Shown piece after piece: positions 1 through 6,306 of a stretch of 64,000 nt of DNA. The DNA lies in the NCBI GenBank assembly GCA_964400735.1, contig CAYNVQ010000001.1, positions 744,001-808,000 of the forward strand. Direction: 5' to 3'. The DNA comes from CAYNVQ01 sp964400735. GTDB taxonomy: Bacteria; Acidobacteriota; Aminicenantia; Aminicenantales; Aminicenantaceae. How positions within the stretch are numbered: the stretch's first letter is position 1; each line of letters starts with the position of its first letter. Under the pieces are notes generated by a model. The model was not told where the DNA came from. It made no database searches and saw only the letters and a program-made list of their open reading frames with translations. Made by a program: the position numbers and the translations under genes.

Positions 1-269
1 ATTCCCACTTTTTGACGTTTTTCCAAAATCCTCAAATATCGCCAGATTGTTGAGCGCTTCATTTTCAACTTTTCTTCGGCTTTGAATGTACCGAAGATGA
101 ATTGATTTTTCGTCAATCGGACTGTCTGATTTCCAACCATGACATATCTCTCTTCCAAATGACCCGCCCTTAGCCTGCACCAAAGGTAAACCTTCAAAAG
201 TCTCGGATTGTCGAATATCGGGTCGTCTTCAATATCTCTGGGAGTCGTGAAATATCCTCTCTCGTCCAT
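1..269 (-). CDS. Partial replication-type HTH protein (phage or plasmid origin)
   Basis: An open frame of 89 codons starts with ATG at 269 (MDERGYFTTPRDI) and runs off the left edge with no stop, so only the N-terminus is visible. Seen: an acidic lead-in, then a segment with TVRLTKNQFIF around residues 53-63 and a winged-helix-like stretch KMKRSTIWRYLRILEKR at the end. That pattern is typical of the N-terminal DNA-binding domain of replisome-organiser or DnaD-like replication proteins carried by prophages and integrative elements. The start follows the upstream gene's stop by one base, so the two are translationally coupled. Inference: replication initiator or helper of an integrated element lying mostly left of the window. 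Confidence 0.6.
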   Translation of the reverse strand, partial: MDERGYFTTPRDIEDDPIFDNPRLLKVYLWCRLRAGHLEERYVMVGNQTVRLTKNQFIFGTFKAEEKLKMKRSTIWRYLRILEKRQKVG

Positions 270-270
270 T

Positions 271-480
271 TCATTCGATTCCTCGATTGAGCTGCTCCTG
301 GACCGGCATAACCTCCTCGCGCTCGAGCACTTGATCCAGCTTTATCTTATCGATCCTCAAGCCGACACCCTTTACTTTTGTAAATGGCAAGACCCCTTTT
401 GAACAAAGATCATAAATTGTCTTCGGTGAAAGAGAGAGATATTCGGCTATCTCTTTCACTTTGAACCACCGACGTTCCAT
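271..480 (-). CDS. Excisionase-like helix-turn-helix protein
   Basis: A 69-residue protein that is essentially one MerR/excisionase-type winged HTH (HTH_17): WFKVKEIAEYLSLSPKTIYD followed by a short wing and a residue pattern RIDKIKLDQVLER that binds the next helix. The family binds DNA in excision, plasmid partition or phage control. It lies between an XRE-type regulator (4 bases upstream) and a replication-type protein (1 base downstream), which supports a small control operon of a mobile element. Whether it promotes excision or is a transcription factor cannot be told from sequence. Confidence 0.75.
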   Translation of the reverse strand: MERRWFKVKEIAEYLSLSPKTIYDLCSKGVLPFTKVKGVGLRIDKIKLDQVLEREEVMPVQEQLNRGIE

Positions 481-484
481 CGCT

Positions 485-685
485 CTAGTCTTGGGGAAAG
501 ATTTTGTTGATAGGCTCGCCTAAAGCCTTCGCGATCAATTTCTTTTCTTTCTCAGTTGCCTGGTATATGCCTCGCTCAATCCTCGACAGTTTTGAAATTG
601 GTATCCTCGTCTTCATGAAAACATCATCGATAGTCTTTTCTTTTAAAATTCTTTCTTTTCTCAAAGCCAGCATATCAGCCTCCAT
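485..685 (-). CDS. XRE-family transcriptional regulator
   Basis: A small Cro/CI-type HTH protein (66 residues from ATG at 685). The recognition region IPISKLSRIERGIYQATEKE matches the usual XRE pattern of SxxxISxxERG. A longer frame opens at a TTG at 718, but the best promoter places its -10 box at 711-706, inside that extension, and AAGGGAG at 703-697 precedes the ATG, so the shorter start is preferred. Likely the repressor of the short minus-strand operon that continues into the excisionase-like and replication-type genes, with autoregulation inferred from family behaviour. Confidence 0.75.
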   Translation of the reverse strand: MEADMLALRKERILKEKTIDDVFMKTRIPISKLSRIERGIYQATEKEKKLIAKALGEPINKIFPQD

Positions 686-705
686 AACATTGTTGTCTCC
701 CTTAA

Positions 706-734
706 AATTTAAGTCCAAACTGTAAGGTTGTCAA
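706..734 (-). promoter_or_regulatory. Sigma70-type promoter of the XRE operon
   Basis: On the minus strand TTGACA (734-729), a 17-base spacer and TAAATT (711-706). The -35 box is perfect and the -10 box matches 4 of 6. It predicts transcription from about 699, just upstream of the ATG at 685. Confidence 0.5.
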
Positions 735-774
735 GCATTTTTTTTATGTAAGTGCATGATTATAAACAAATTAC

Positions 775-803
775 TTGACAGACGATAGTGATAATGTTAG
801 ACT
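775..803 (+). promoter_or_regulatory. Possible divergent promoter
   Basis: TTGACA at 775-780, a 17-base spacer and TAGACT at 798-803, pointing away from the XRE operon promoter. Two TTGACA boxes about 40 bases apart on opposite strands are typical of a phage-like control region, but the only gene to the right is a doubtful small frame. Confidence 0.3.
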
Positions 804-958
804 TTATACAATTTTCCAGGGGTGAGAAAAGAGGGAAGGAACGACAAAAAAAATTGAAAAAAATTTTTGAAAATGAAGCTTTAAAGAGGTTTTACGCGAT
901 TAGGATTGAAGAAAATGCCGGGTGCAAGAATAGGCAGACTTTCTATTTTCTAAATTAA
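794..958 (+). CDS. Doubtful small ORF, 54 residues
   Basis: ATG at 794 to TAA at 958 encodes a lysine- and arginine-rich peptide starting MLDFIQFSRGEKRG and ending NRQTFYFLN. No ribosome-binding site precedes it and the start lies inside the possible divergent promoter. Its place opposite an XRE regulator is where a small Cro-like or antitoxin gene would be expected, but no family was recognised. Confidence 0.2.
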   Translation: MLDFIQFSRGEKRGKERQKKLKKIFENEALKRFYAIRIEENAGCKNRQTFYFLN

Positions 959-966
959 ACAGCTAT

Positions 967-1605
967 TCATATAATTTTCTTAAATTGTTTTTTAAATACT
1001 CCTATCTGCTGCTCGAGATTTTCAAAGTCAATAGAGATTTCTTCAACATACCTATATTTAAAATTAGGCTGAAAAATAGACCAGAATTTCAGTTTAAAGG
1101 GATCTACTTCTGCATCTATTATAAACCATACATTAAATTCGTTTTTATTCTCTTCTGATTTAAAGCGCAACAAATGACCTATTGTTATCCTCGGAAAAAA
1201 CGGAATCTGTCCATATTTAATGCTTGCGACAGGTTGAATCTTTCCATTTATAAAGGTTTTTTCCATAGGAAAAGTATACCCGAATCCACTTGTATCATTT
1301 GGATGTTGCTCTGGCGTTACACCAAAAGATGTTGATATGTATAAATTATTTAAAAGCAGGCGTCCTTTTTCGCAAGAAAATCCAAACATTATGTCATACA
1401 CATATTTATCTCCTGTTAGTCCTTTTGATTTTCCCGCAATTTGATAGTTTATTTCTGGTCTTTTAAAAAGATAATAATAGAGAGTAAAACAGAAAGGCAC
1501 TAAAGCTAAAATCGCAAGTATTAGCAATAATACTTCAAAGATTCCATATTTATTTATTATTGAAGTCACTAACTTTATAAGTATTAACAACAATGAAATC
1601 ATCAT
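967..1605 (-). CDS. Hypothetical membrane-anchored protein
   Basis: A 212-residue protein of unknown family. Two hydrophobic segments occupy about residues 2-17 and 21-47, followed by a charged soluble domain of about 160 residues with no motif I recognise. Base composition and codon use are clearly more AT-rich than those of the genes to the right. It stands alone on the minus strand with no convincing ribosome-binding site before the ATGATG start. Inference: cargo of the accessory element at the left edge. Confidence 0.55.
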   Translation of the reverse strand: MMISLLLILIKLVTSIINKYGIFEVLLLILAILALVPFCFTLYYYLFKRPEINYQIAGKSKGLTGDKYVYDIMFGFSCEKGRLLLNNLYISTSFGVTPEQHPNDTSGFGYTFPMEKTFINGKIQPVASIKYGQIPFFPRITIGHLLRFKSEENKNEFNVWFIIDAEVDPFKLKFWSIFQPNFKYRYVEEISIDFENLEQQIGVFKKQFKKII

Positions 1606-1960
1606 TATATTAAAAAATTCACAGCCGTTCTTCTCCTCTTCTTATCCGTATGCACATATCCAAGGCTAACCGTTTTTAAACCCTCCTTTTATTAATATGC
1701 CACTCTGACAATAGATTAAAATACAGCCAAAGTCAAATAAAAATAGTGTCGACTTTATGACGACTTTTTATAGAAAATTTCGGAAGATACAGGAAAATAC
1801 GGGATTACCTAAATCACAAAAATCCTCATCTCAACAGGGGAAACAGGGGGATGAGAAGGAAATGCCAAATCTCACCCCTGATTTCATCCATAAGGGTGAT
1901 TGACCCCCTATATAAACTATGGCAACCTAAGTTCGCCATACATCAGAAAAGGAAGCAAAC
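1606..1960. other. Intergenic region between accessory DNA and PilZ cluster
   Basis: The left part (1606-1850) is AT-rich and holds no gene I can support. The right part carries the 34-nt regulatory element (1872-1905), a CCCTATATAAA block (1906-1916) and the AAGGAAG ribosome-binding site before ATG 1961. The change in base composition across this gap makes it a candidate boundary of the element on the left. No direct repeat or tRNA end was found to prove an attachment site. Confidence 0.5.
1872..1905 (+). promoter_or_regulatory. 34-nt c-di-GMP-gene element, copy A
   Basis: A 34-base sequence starting TCACCCCTG, with TTCATCC in the middle and GATTGACC at the end. It aligns without gaps to copies at 2399-2432 (26 of 34 identical) and 20645-20678 (26 of 34). 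Copies A and C are both followed by CCCT-N-TATAAA, at 1906-1916 and 20688-20698. Copy A also contains the inverted repeat TCACCC/GGGTGA. Inference: binding site for a regulator acting with a -10-like box, upstream of the first PilZ gene. Confidence 0.55.
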
Positions 1961-2335
1961 ATGGCAAAAAAGTCCTTTGTACTCGATATGCATGAACTTG
2001 GATATGGAGAGCAGGGATTCAGCATCCCTCTTCAAACCCTCGTTGAAGGAAAAGACGCCATCGGAAACAAGTTCAATGAAAAAACCGTTCTCAATTACAT
2101 CAGCCATAGCGGGTCCTCTTTTTGGATGAAGAATTCTGTTCCCGTGGGCGAAGAGCTGAAGCTCATTATCGATCTTCCCCCACAACTTTCAGAAAAAGAA
2201 AAAAAATTGAAACTCATCATCAAAGGAAGAGTAGTGTTTGTGGAGGCTCCCAAAGATCAGAATCCTCGCCATAGAGTATCCCTTAAATTCGAAAACAAAT
2301 ACATTATCCAAGATGAGGAGGCTCCTTGCCCATGA
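1961..2335 (+). CDS. Degenerate PilZ-like protein 1
   Basis: A 124-residue protein aligned over its length to the clear PilZ protein at 3682-4086: FSIPLQTLVEG corresponds to the start of the beta barrel and YISHSGSSFWM to the (D/N)xSxxG strand. The N-terminal RxxxR motif that grips c-di-GMP is absent. PilZ proteins normally bind c-di-GMP and change motility, adhesion or secretion through a partner. Here ligand binding is probably lost, leaving a possible scaffold or partner role (inference). AAGGAAG precedes the ATG and the 34-nt element lies upstream. Confidence 0.6.
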   Translation: MAKKSFVLDMHELGYGEQGFSIPLQTLVEGKDAIGNKFNEKTVLNYISHSGSSFWMKNSVPVGEELKLIIDLPPQLSEKEKKLKLIIKGRVVFVEAPKDQNPRHRVSLKFENKYIIQDEEAPCP

Positions 2336-2398
2336 AGGTGAACGATGCGGAGTTAGTCACAGGTTTAACCTTTATAGATGAGATGGAACAAAAAAAAT

Positions 2399-2432
2399 TC
2401 ACCCCGTAATTCATCGAGAAGAGCGATTGAAC
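2399..2432 (+). promoter_or_regulatory. 34-nt c-di-GMP-gene element, copy B
   Basis: Starts TCACCCCG, keeps ATTCATC in the middle and ends GATTGAAC directly before the ATG at 2433. 26 of 34 positions match copy A without gaps. Unlike copies A and C it has no CCCT-TATAAA block after it because coding sequence begins at once, so it may act as an operator, or be a remnant of the duplication that made the PilZ tandem. Confidence 0.45.
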
Positions 2433-2840
2433 ATGATTGTAACTTCTGACAAAATCCAATTAAAAATGAAAACGGAAAGGCTATCATACAAACCCTCCAT
2501 CCAAGGCGCTGCCAAAGTCGCGAAGAGAGAGCGTTCTTTCGAGCTCTCTCTTCCTGCTTTGGTGACCGGCCGGGATTCCAAGGGCAAGGAATTTGAAGAA
2601 AACACAAAGATCCTCTCCATCAGTGCCCAAAACGCGCTTTTTTGGCTCAGGTCCAGGGTCCTGATCGGATCTCCTCTCAGCCTTTCCCTGCTGATCCCCA
2701 AAACCATTATCCTTGAAAACCGGCTCCATCTCACGGTGTCGGGAAAGGTCGTTTTGGTCCAAGCCAACGGCAACCAAAACAACCACCATCTTGTTTCCAT
2801 TCAACTAGATAAAACATTCAAAATCAAACCCTCCGACTGA
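2433..2840 (+). CDS. Degenerate PilZ-like protein 2
   Basis: A 135-residue protein from ATG 2433 (a TTG six bases earlier is in frame). Paralogue of its two neighbours: FELSLPALVTGRDSKGKEF and VSGKVVLVQ align with the PilZ barrel. The RxxxR motif is replaced by KRERS and the NxSxxG motif by SISAQNA, so both c-di-GMP contact motifs are damaged. Role unknown; probably a non-binding PilZ homologue. Confidence 0.55.
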   Translation: MIVTSDKIQLKMKTERLSYKPSIQGAAKVAKRERSFELSLPALVTGRDSKGKEFEENTKILSISAQNALFWLRSRVLIGSPLSLSLLIPKTIILENRLHLTVSGKVVLVQANGNQNNHHLVSIQLDKTFKIKPSD

Positions 2841-2887
2841 TAATTTTGGGGGGGTTAGACTTTCTCACCCTCTTTCCAAGTCCACCC

Positions 2888-2916
2888 TTGACATTAAATT
2901 TTTGTTTATATAACAT
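2888..2916 (+). promoter_or_regulatory. Promoter of the LuxR-type regulator
   Basis: TTGACA (2888-2893), a 17-base spacer and TAACAT (2911-2916). The sequence just upstream, TCACCC followed by TTTCCAAG, resembles the left half of the 34-nt element in a shortened form. Confidence 0.5.
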
Positions 2917-2977
2917 ACCGATTAATCAATGATAAATGAAAAATTTAAGTAAAAAGGGGAAAAAAGTAAGGAAAGCT

Positions 2978-3667
2978 ATGAATAAAAAGAAATCTTCGAC
3001 AGCAGCCGAAAAAACGATACGGGTTCTCATCTATTGCCCTTCTGACCTCATCCTATCCGGAATTTTAAAAGCCATGGAATCCTCTTCCGATATCGATGTG
3101 GTCAATATCGAAAAAAGCACCATCGAATCTTTCCTCGAATCAATCAAATTGCTCAAACCCAATGTTATTCTTTTCGCTAAATCAGAACCGCTCCCCAATA
3201 TTCGGGAAATCTGTAAAGCGATCAGAGAACTTTTGAAAGGACATCCATCGTCTCACTTGATGCTTTTGGGGAACATCCCCAGCCAGGAGGAAATTGTCAG
3301 CTTGATGAATACCGGAGTCAGAGGATATTTCGACCTGAATGATCCTTCGAATCAGCTATCGGACGCCATCCGAATTATCCACAAAGGCGAAATTTGGCTG
3401 CCGCGGGACAAGATGAGCAGCATAATGGATCGAATCATTTCTGTCGTCGGTCGAGACCTCAAGGAAAAAACGCTCGATCAACTCACTCCAACAGAGTTCC
3501 AAGTACTTAGGCTAATCGGTCAGGGAAAAAGCAATGATGAAATCGCAGAAGCCATGTTCATCAGCAAAAATACGGTTCGATCTCACATCAAAAGCATTTA
3601 TGCAAAACTCGATACACACAGCAGACTTCAGCTTGCCTTGTATGCTATCAACTCTGCTCTGTTTTAA
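2978..3667 (+). CDS. LuxR/NarL-type regulator with atypical receiver
   Basis: A 229-residue DNA-binding protein. The C-terminal LuxR (GerE) HTH is clear: LTPTEFQVLRLIGQGKSNDE followed by IAEAMFISKNTVRSHIKSIY. The N-terminal half has the receiver fold (TIRVLIYCPSDL, then KPNVILFAKSEP), but the phosphoacceptor Asp in the VxLxDxxMP position is replaced and the acidic pair after beta-1 is reduced to YCPSD, so phosphorylation is not expected. ATG 2978 is chosen because AAGGAAAGC precedes it; an upstream ATG at 2936 has no such site. It sits between PilZ paralogues and could control them or the 34-nt elements (inference). Confidence 0.8.
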   Translation: MNKKKSSTAAEKTIRVLIYCPSDLILSGILKAMESSSDIDVVNIEKSTIESFLESIKLLKPNVILFAKSEPLPNIREICKAIRELLKGHPSSHLMLLGNIPSQEEIVSLMNTGVRGYFDLNDPSNQLSDAIRIIHKGEIWLPRDKMSSIMDRIISVVGRDLKEKTLDQLTPTEFQVLRLIGQGKSNDEIAEAMFISKNTVRSHIKSIYAKLDTHSRLQLALYAINSALF

Positions 3668-3681
3668 TCCGAGAGGGTAAT

Positions 3682-4086
3682 ATGACAAAAAAATCGACAC
3701 CAAAAACAAAAACGAAAAAAAAGAGGACAAAAAAATCCTCGGCCCCTGCCGATGTCACCATCGATCGCCGAAGAGAATGGCGTTTCGAGCTCCCCCTTCC
3801 CGCCATCGTTGAAGGAAAATTGGGCGAAGGGCAGAAATTCAAAGAAAAAACAATGCTCGAAAACATAAGCTCTACAGGCGCTTATTTCTGTCTCGATTCG
3901 GGCGTGACGGTTGGTTCTAAGTTAAATCTTGTCTTAGAAATCCCCGATGAATTGAGCCCGGGAAAAAAGATTAAACTTCAGTTGGGAGGACTCACGGTTC
4001 GGCTGGAAAAGTTAAACAGAAAAGAAAAAAAACAGGGTGTGGCTCTTCGATTTAGTAAAAAATTCAAATTTATTACCGAAGACTAA
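3682..4086 (+). CDS. PilZ domain protein with Lys-rich N-terminus
   Basis: A 134-residue PilZ protein with intact c-di-GMP motifs: RREWR (residues 30-34, RxxxR) and NISSTG (NxSxxG). Residues 2-19 are a basic tail rich in Lys, Thr and Pro that is not part of the domain and could contact nucleic acid or membrane. It begins 15 bases after the LuxR-type gene, so the two are probably co-transcribed. Of the three PilZ genes in this cluster it is the only one expected to bind c-di-GMP. Confidence 0.8.
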   Translation: MTKKSTPKTKTKKKRTKKSSAPADVTIDRRREWRFELPLPAIVEGKLGEGQKFKEKTMLENISSTGAYFCLDSGVTVGSKLNLVLEIPDELSPGKKIKLQLGGLTVRLEKLNRKEKKQGVALRFSKKFKFITED

Positions 4087-4131
4087 CCTAAAGCCGACAT
4101 TTAACGCCAGCCCTTGGCCATCGAAACGACC

Positions 4132-4764
4132 ATGCTTTTAGTTTCACTGACAGGGGGGATTGCTACTGGCAAATCCATAGTCGCCCAGGTATTCAAACAA
4201 TTGGGCTGTTATATCCACGAATCTGACACCCTAGCCCATCGGCTCATGTTACCCATGAAGCCGGCCTGGAAGTCAATCGTTGACCATTTCGGGATGGATA
4301 TTCTCAATCCGGACAAGACGATAAACCGGAGTGTTCTGGGGAATATCGTTTATAGCGATTCCAAAGAGAGAGAGTACCTCAATGCCTTGCTCCACCCTTT
4401 GGTGATGAAGAAGAAAAAAGAAGTCATTCGGCGAGTTGAAAATCAAGGCAAGCATATGATCTTCATTTCAGTAGCCGCTTTAACCATAGAAGCCGGTTTC
4501 ACCGATTACTTCGACAAAATCGTCATCGTCTATTGTGACAAAAAGACACAATTGAAAAGGCTGAGAGAAAGGGATCACATCGGATACGAAGAGGCGCTAA
4601 AGAAATTTAGAAGCCAAATGCTGCCTGAAGAAAAGTTAAAATACGCCGATTACATCATCGACACTTCGGGAACCATCCAGCAAACACTGGAACGGTCAGA
4701 ACAGGTTTTCAGAAATCTCATGGTTGATTACCAGCTTAAAACCTGCTCGAGGACGAATTTTTGA
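4132..4764 (+). CDS. coaE: Dephospho-CoA kinase CoaE
   Basis: Catalyses the last step of coenzyme A synthesis, ATP-dependent phosphorylation of the 3'-hydroxyl of dephospho-CoA. Seen: P-loop LTGGIATGKS at the N-terminus, ESDTLAH at the DxD site (only the second Asp kept), LLHPLV, and a LID-like RLRERDHIGYEEA. At 210 residues it has the usual length. ATG 4132 gives the canonical MxxxxLTGG start; a TTG 18 bases upstream is also in frame. No strong ribosome-binding site is visible. Confidence 0.92.
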   Translation: MLLVSLTGGIATGKSIVAQVFKQLGCYIHESDTLAHRLMLPMKPAWKSIVDHFGMDILNPDKTINRSVLGNIVYSDSKEREYLNALLHPLVMKKKKEVIRRVENQGKHMIFISVAALTIEAGFTDYFDKIVIVYCDKKTQLKRLRERDHIGYEEALKKFRSQMLPEEKLKYADYIIDTSGTIQQTLERSEQVFRNLMVDYQLKTCSRTNF

Positions 4765-4773
4765 AAAGAAGAA

Positions 4774-4802
4774 GCCTTCTCCCGTCATTAAAGGGAGGGG
4801 CC
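4774..4802 (+). terminator. Hairpin after coaE
   Basis: GCCTTCTCCC (4774-4783) pairs with GGGAGGGGCC (4793-4802) over nine of ten positions, two of them G-T. It lies between convergent genes and is not followed by a T run, so it is a weak terminator candidate. Confidence 0.3.
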
Positions 4803-4904
4803 TAATTTCCATCGAACCAGAGGCATCCCGTGGGGGATAAACTTCCATCGCTAAATCGACTTTCAAACAACAAATAATTGAGTGTCCGGAGAAGATGTAT
4901 CCCC

Positions 4905-5855
4905 TCACCCTAACGATAGGAGGGAAGCCGTCAAAAGGGGAATCATAATCTCATGGTGACCGAGGAAATAATAACCTCGTCCTTTCTTACCTAAAGGCCT
5001 TTTCATCACATTTTGGTAGGGACGGTAATGGCGGTAAAAATCGAAGACAGCCGTTGAAAAATCTGCGAGTGCCACCCCCTGGTTCCTTAGGGTTGAGACG
5101 GCTTTGAGGAACACTTCAGGAAGGATCACCGCAGAGCCTATATTGACGAATACTCCTCCTCCTTCAAGATCTTTCAGGATGGAACAGATCAAGAGCAGGT
5201 CTCGCTGTGAAGCGAGCCCCAAAGCTTCTCCGTCGGCGAGAGGATGAAAGTGGATAGTATCTGTGCCGATCGCCACATGAACGGTTGTTGGGATATTCAG
5301 CCTATAAGCGACGCCCAAGATGCTGAAATCCTTGTAGAGAAAATCGGAGTGGGCGATCAACTCCCCCACTGCTTCTCCCAGCCCGATATCCTTTTCTTTG
5401 GTCGCGTGAATGGCTTCGTTTAAAAGCTCTCCGGTTTCACGAGCCATCCCAAATTGGCCCTCCTTGATCTGATCCTTGACTTCTTCGGATGTATGGCCCG
5501 CCATAGCGATCTCAAAATCATGAATGATACAAGCACCGTTCAGTGCCAACGCCGAAATCCATCCTTCCTTCATCAATTCAATGATCAATGGATTCAAGCC
5601 TACTTTGACGACATGGGCTCCCATAGCAAAAACGATAGCCCTTTTACAGTCTCTGGCCTTTTTGAGCGAAACGAGAAAATCTTTGAAATCCTTGGCAGCC
5701 AGCGTATCGGGCAAGCTATGAATAAAACGAAGGAATGGCTCTCCGCCTGCAAAGGTCTGCGCGAAATCCCCGATTTTAACTTTGCTTTTTCTGGACTGAA
5801 GAGGATATGTCCTGAGCTTGTCCAACGAGATAGGCTTTGTTTTATATTTGCTCAT
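4905..5855 (-). CDS. Conserved protein of unknown function
   Basis: A 316-residue soluble protein without membrane segments. Conserved-looking blocks are VFAMGAHVVKVGLNPLI, ALALNGACIIHDFEIAMAGH and IPTTVHVAIGTDTIHFHP, plus a His-containing C-terminal motif YYFLGHHEIMIPLLTASL. The alternating glycine-rich beta-alpha pattern suggests a Rossmann-like fold, and there is a faint resemblance to deoxyhypusine-synthase-like proteins that I cannot establish. The His/Asp-rich TDTIHFHP block could bind a metal or substrate. It ends convergent with coaE and follows the HU gene on the same strand. Confidence 0.6.
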   Translation of the reverse strand: MSKYKTKPISLDKLRTYPLQSRKSKVKIGDFAQTFAGGEPFLRFIHSLPDTLAAKDFKDFLVSLKKARDCKRAIVFAMGAHVVKVGLNPLIIELMKEGWISALALNGACIIHDFEIAMAGHTSEEVKDQIKEGQFGMARETGELLNEAIHATKEKDIGLGEAVGELIAHSDFLYKDFSILGVAYRLNIPTTVHVAIGTDTIHFHPLADGEALGLASQRDLLLICSILKDLEGGGVFVNIGSAVILPEVFLKAVSTLRNQGVALADFSTAVFDFYRHYRPYQNVMKRPLGKKGRGYYFLGHHEIMIPLLTASLLSLG

Positions 5856-5909
5856 GGAGGGAAATCGTCAATCTCAGTGAGAACGGGCCTGATCGATCAT
5901 CACAGCCGT

Positions 5910-6176
5910 TTAGATGTGCTTAAGTTCTTGTCCTGGTCTGAACTTAATCCGCTTTCCTTTTTCGATTTTGATCTGTTTTTTTCTTCTTATATCTCTTCCA
6001 AATCCTGTTTTTTTGGAAACGACTTTGAAGGAGGCAAATCCCCGAATCTCGATTTTTTCCTCTTTCGCGAGAGCATCCTTCAACGCTTCCAGGATAGACT
6101 CCACCAACTGCAATGCCTTGGCTCTGTTGAATTCTGTGTTCTTCTCGATACTGAGAGCGATATCATTTTTGATCAT
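5910..6176 (-). CDS. HU/IHF-family DNA-binding protein
   Basis: An 88-residue nucleoid protein. The signature GFASFKVVSKKTGFGRDI with the arm-tip region and the C-terminal KRIKFRPGQELK are typical of HU; the family bends DNA as a dimer and organises the chromosome. TTAGGAGACTCCG places a good ribosome-binding site before the ATG. It is transcribed divergently from nfeD. Assignment to HU rather than IHF is by general similarity. Confidence 0.93.
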   Translation of the reverse strand: MIKNDIALSIEKNTEFNRAKALQLVESILEALKDALAKEEKIEIRGFASFKVVSKKTGFGRDIRRKKQIKIEKGKRIKFRPGQELKHI

Positions 6177-6268
6177 CGGAGTCTCCTAACGATTTTGGTG
6201 ATAAATGATAAATAATAAATAAATTATTGAAAATGAAAAGTCAAGCTAAATTATAGAAATATAGGCTG

Positions 6269-6297
6269 TTGACTTGTCTTTGGACCGATTCTATAAT
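6269..6297 (+). promoter_or_regulatory. Strong promoter of nfeD, close to the start codon
   Basis: TTGACT (6269-6274), a 17-base spacer and a perfect TATAAT (6292-6297). Transcription should start near 6304, only a few bases before the preferred GTG start at 6307, so the message would be almost leaderless. A TTGACT on the opposite strand (6244-6239) probably serves the divergent HU gene. Confidence 0.75.
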
Positions 6298-6306
6298 GAG
6301 AATAAA

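Noticed and set aside
1900..1916. TTGACC and TATAAA after element A as a normal -35/-10 pair
   Set aside because: The spacing is only 5 bases, and 14 in copy C, so the TTGACC is better treated as part of the 34-nt element.
2341..2432. Possible c-di-GMP (GEMM) riboswitch because of GTCACAGG near PilZ genes
   Set aside because: Only a few bases resemble the conserved core and the rest of the fold is missing.
5454..6215. Long plus-strand frame of 253 codons over HU and the unknown gene
   Set aside because: Antisense to two genes with clear start sites and, for HU, clear family motifs.
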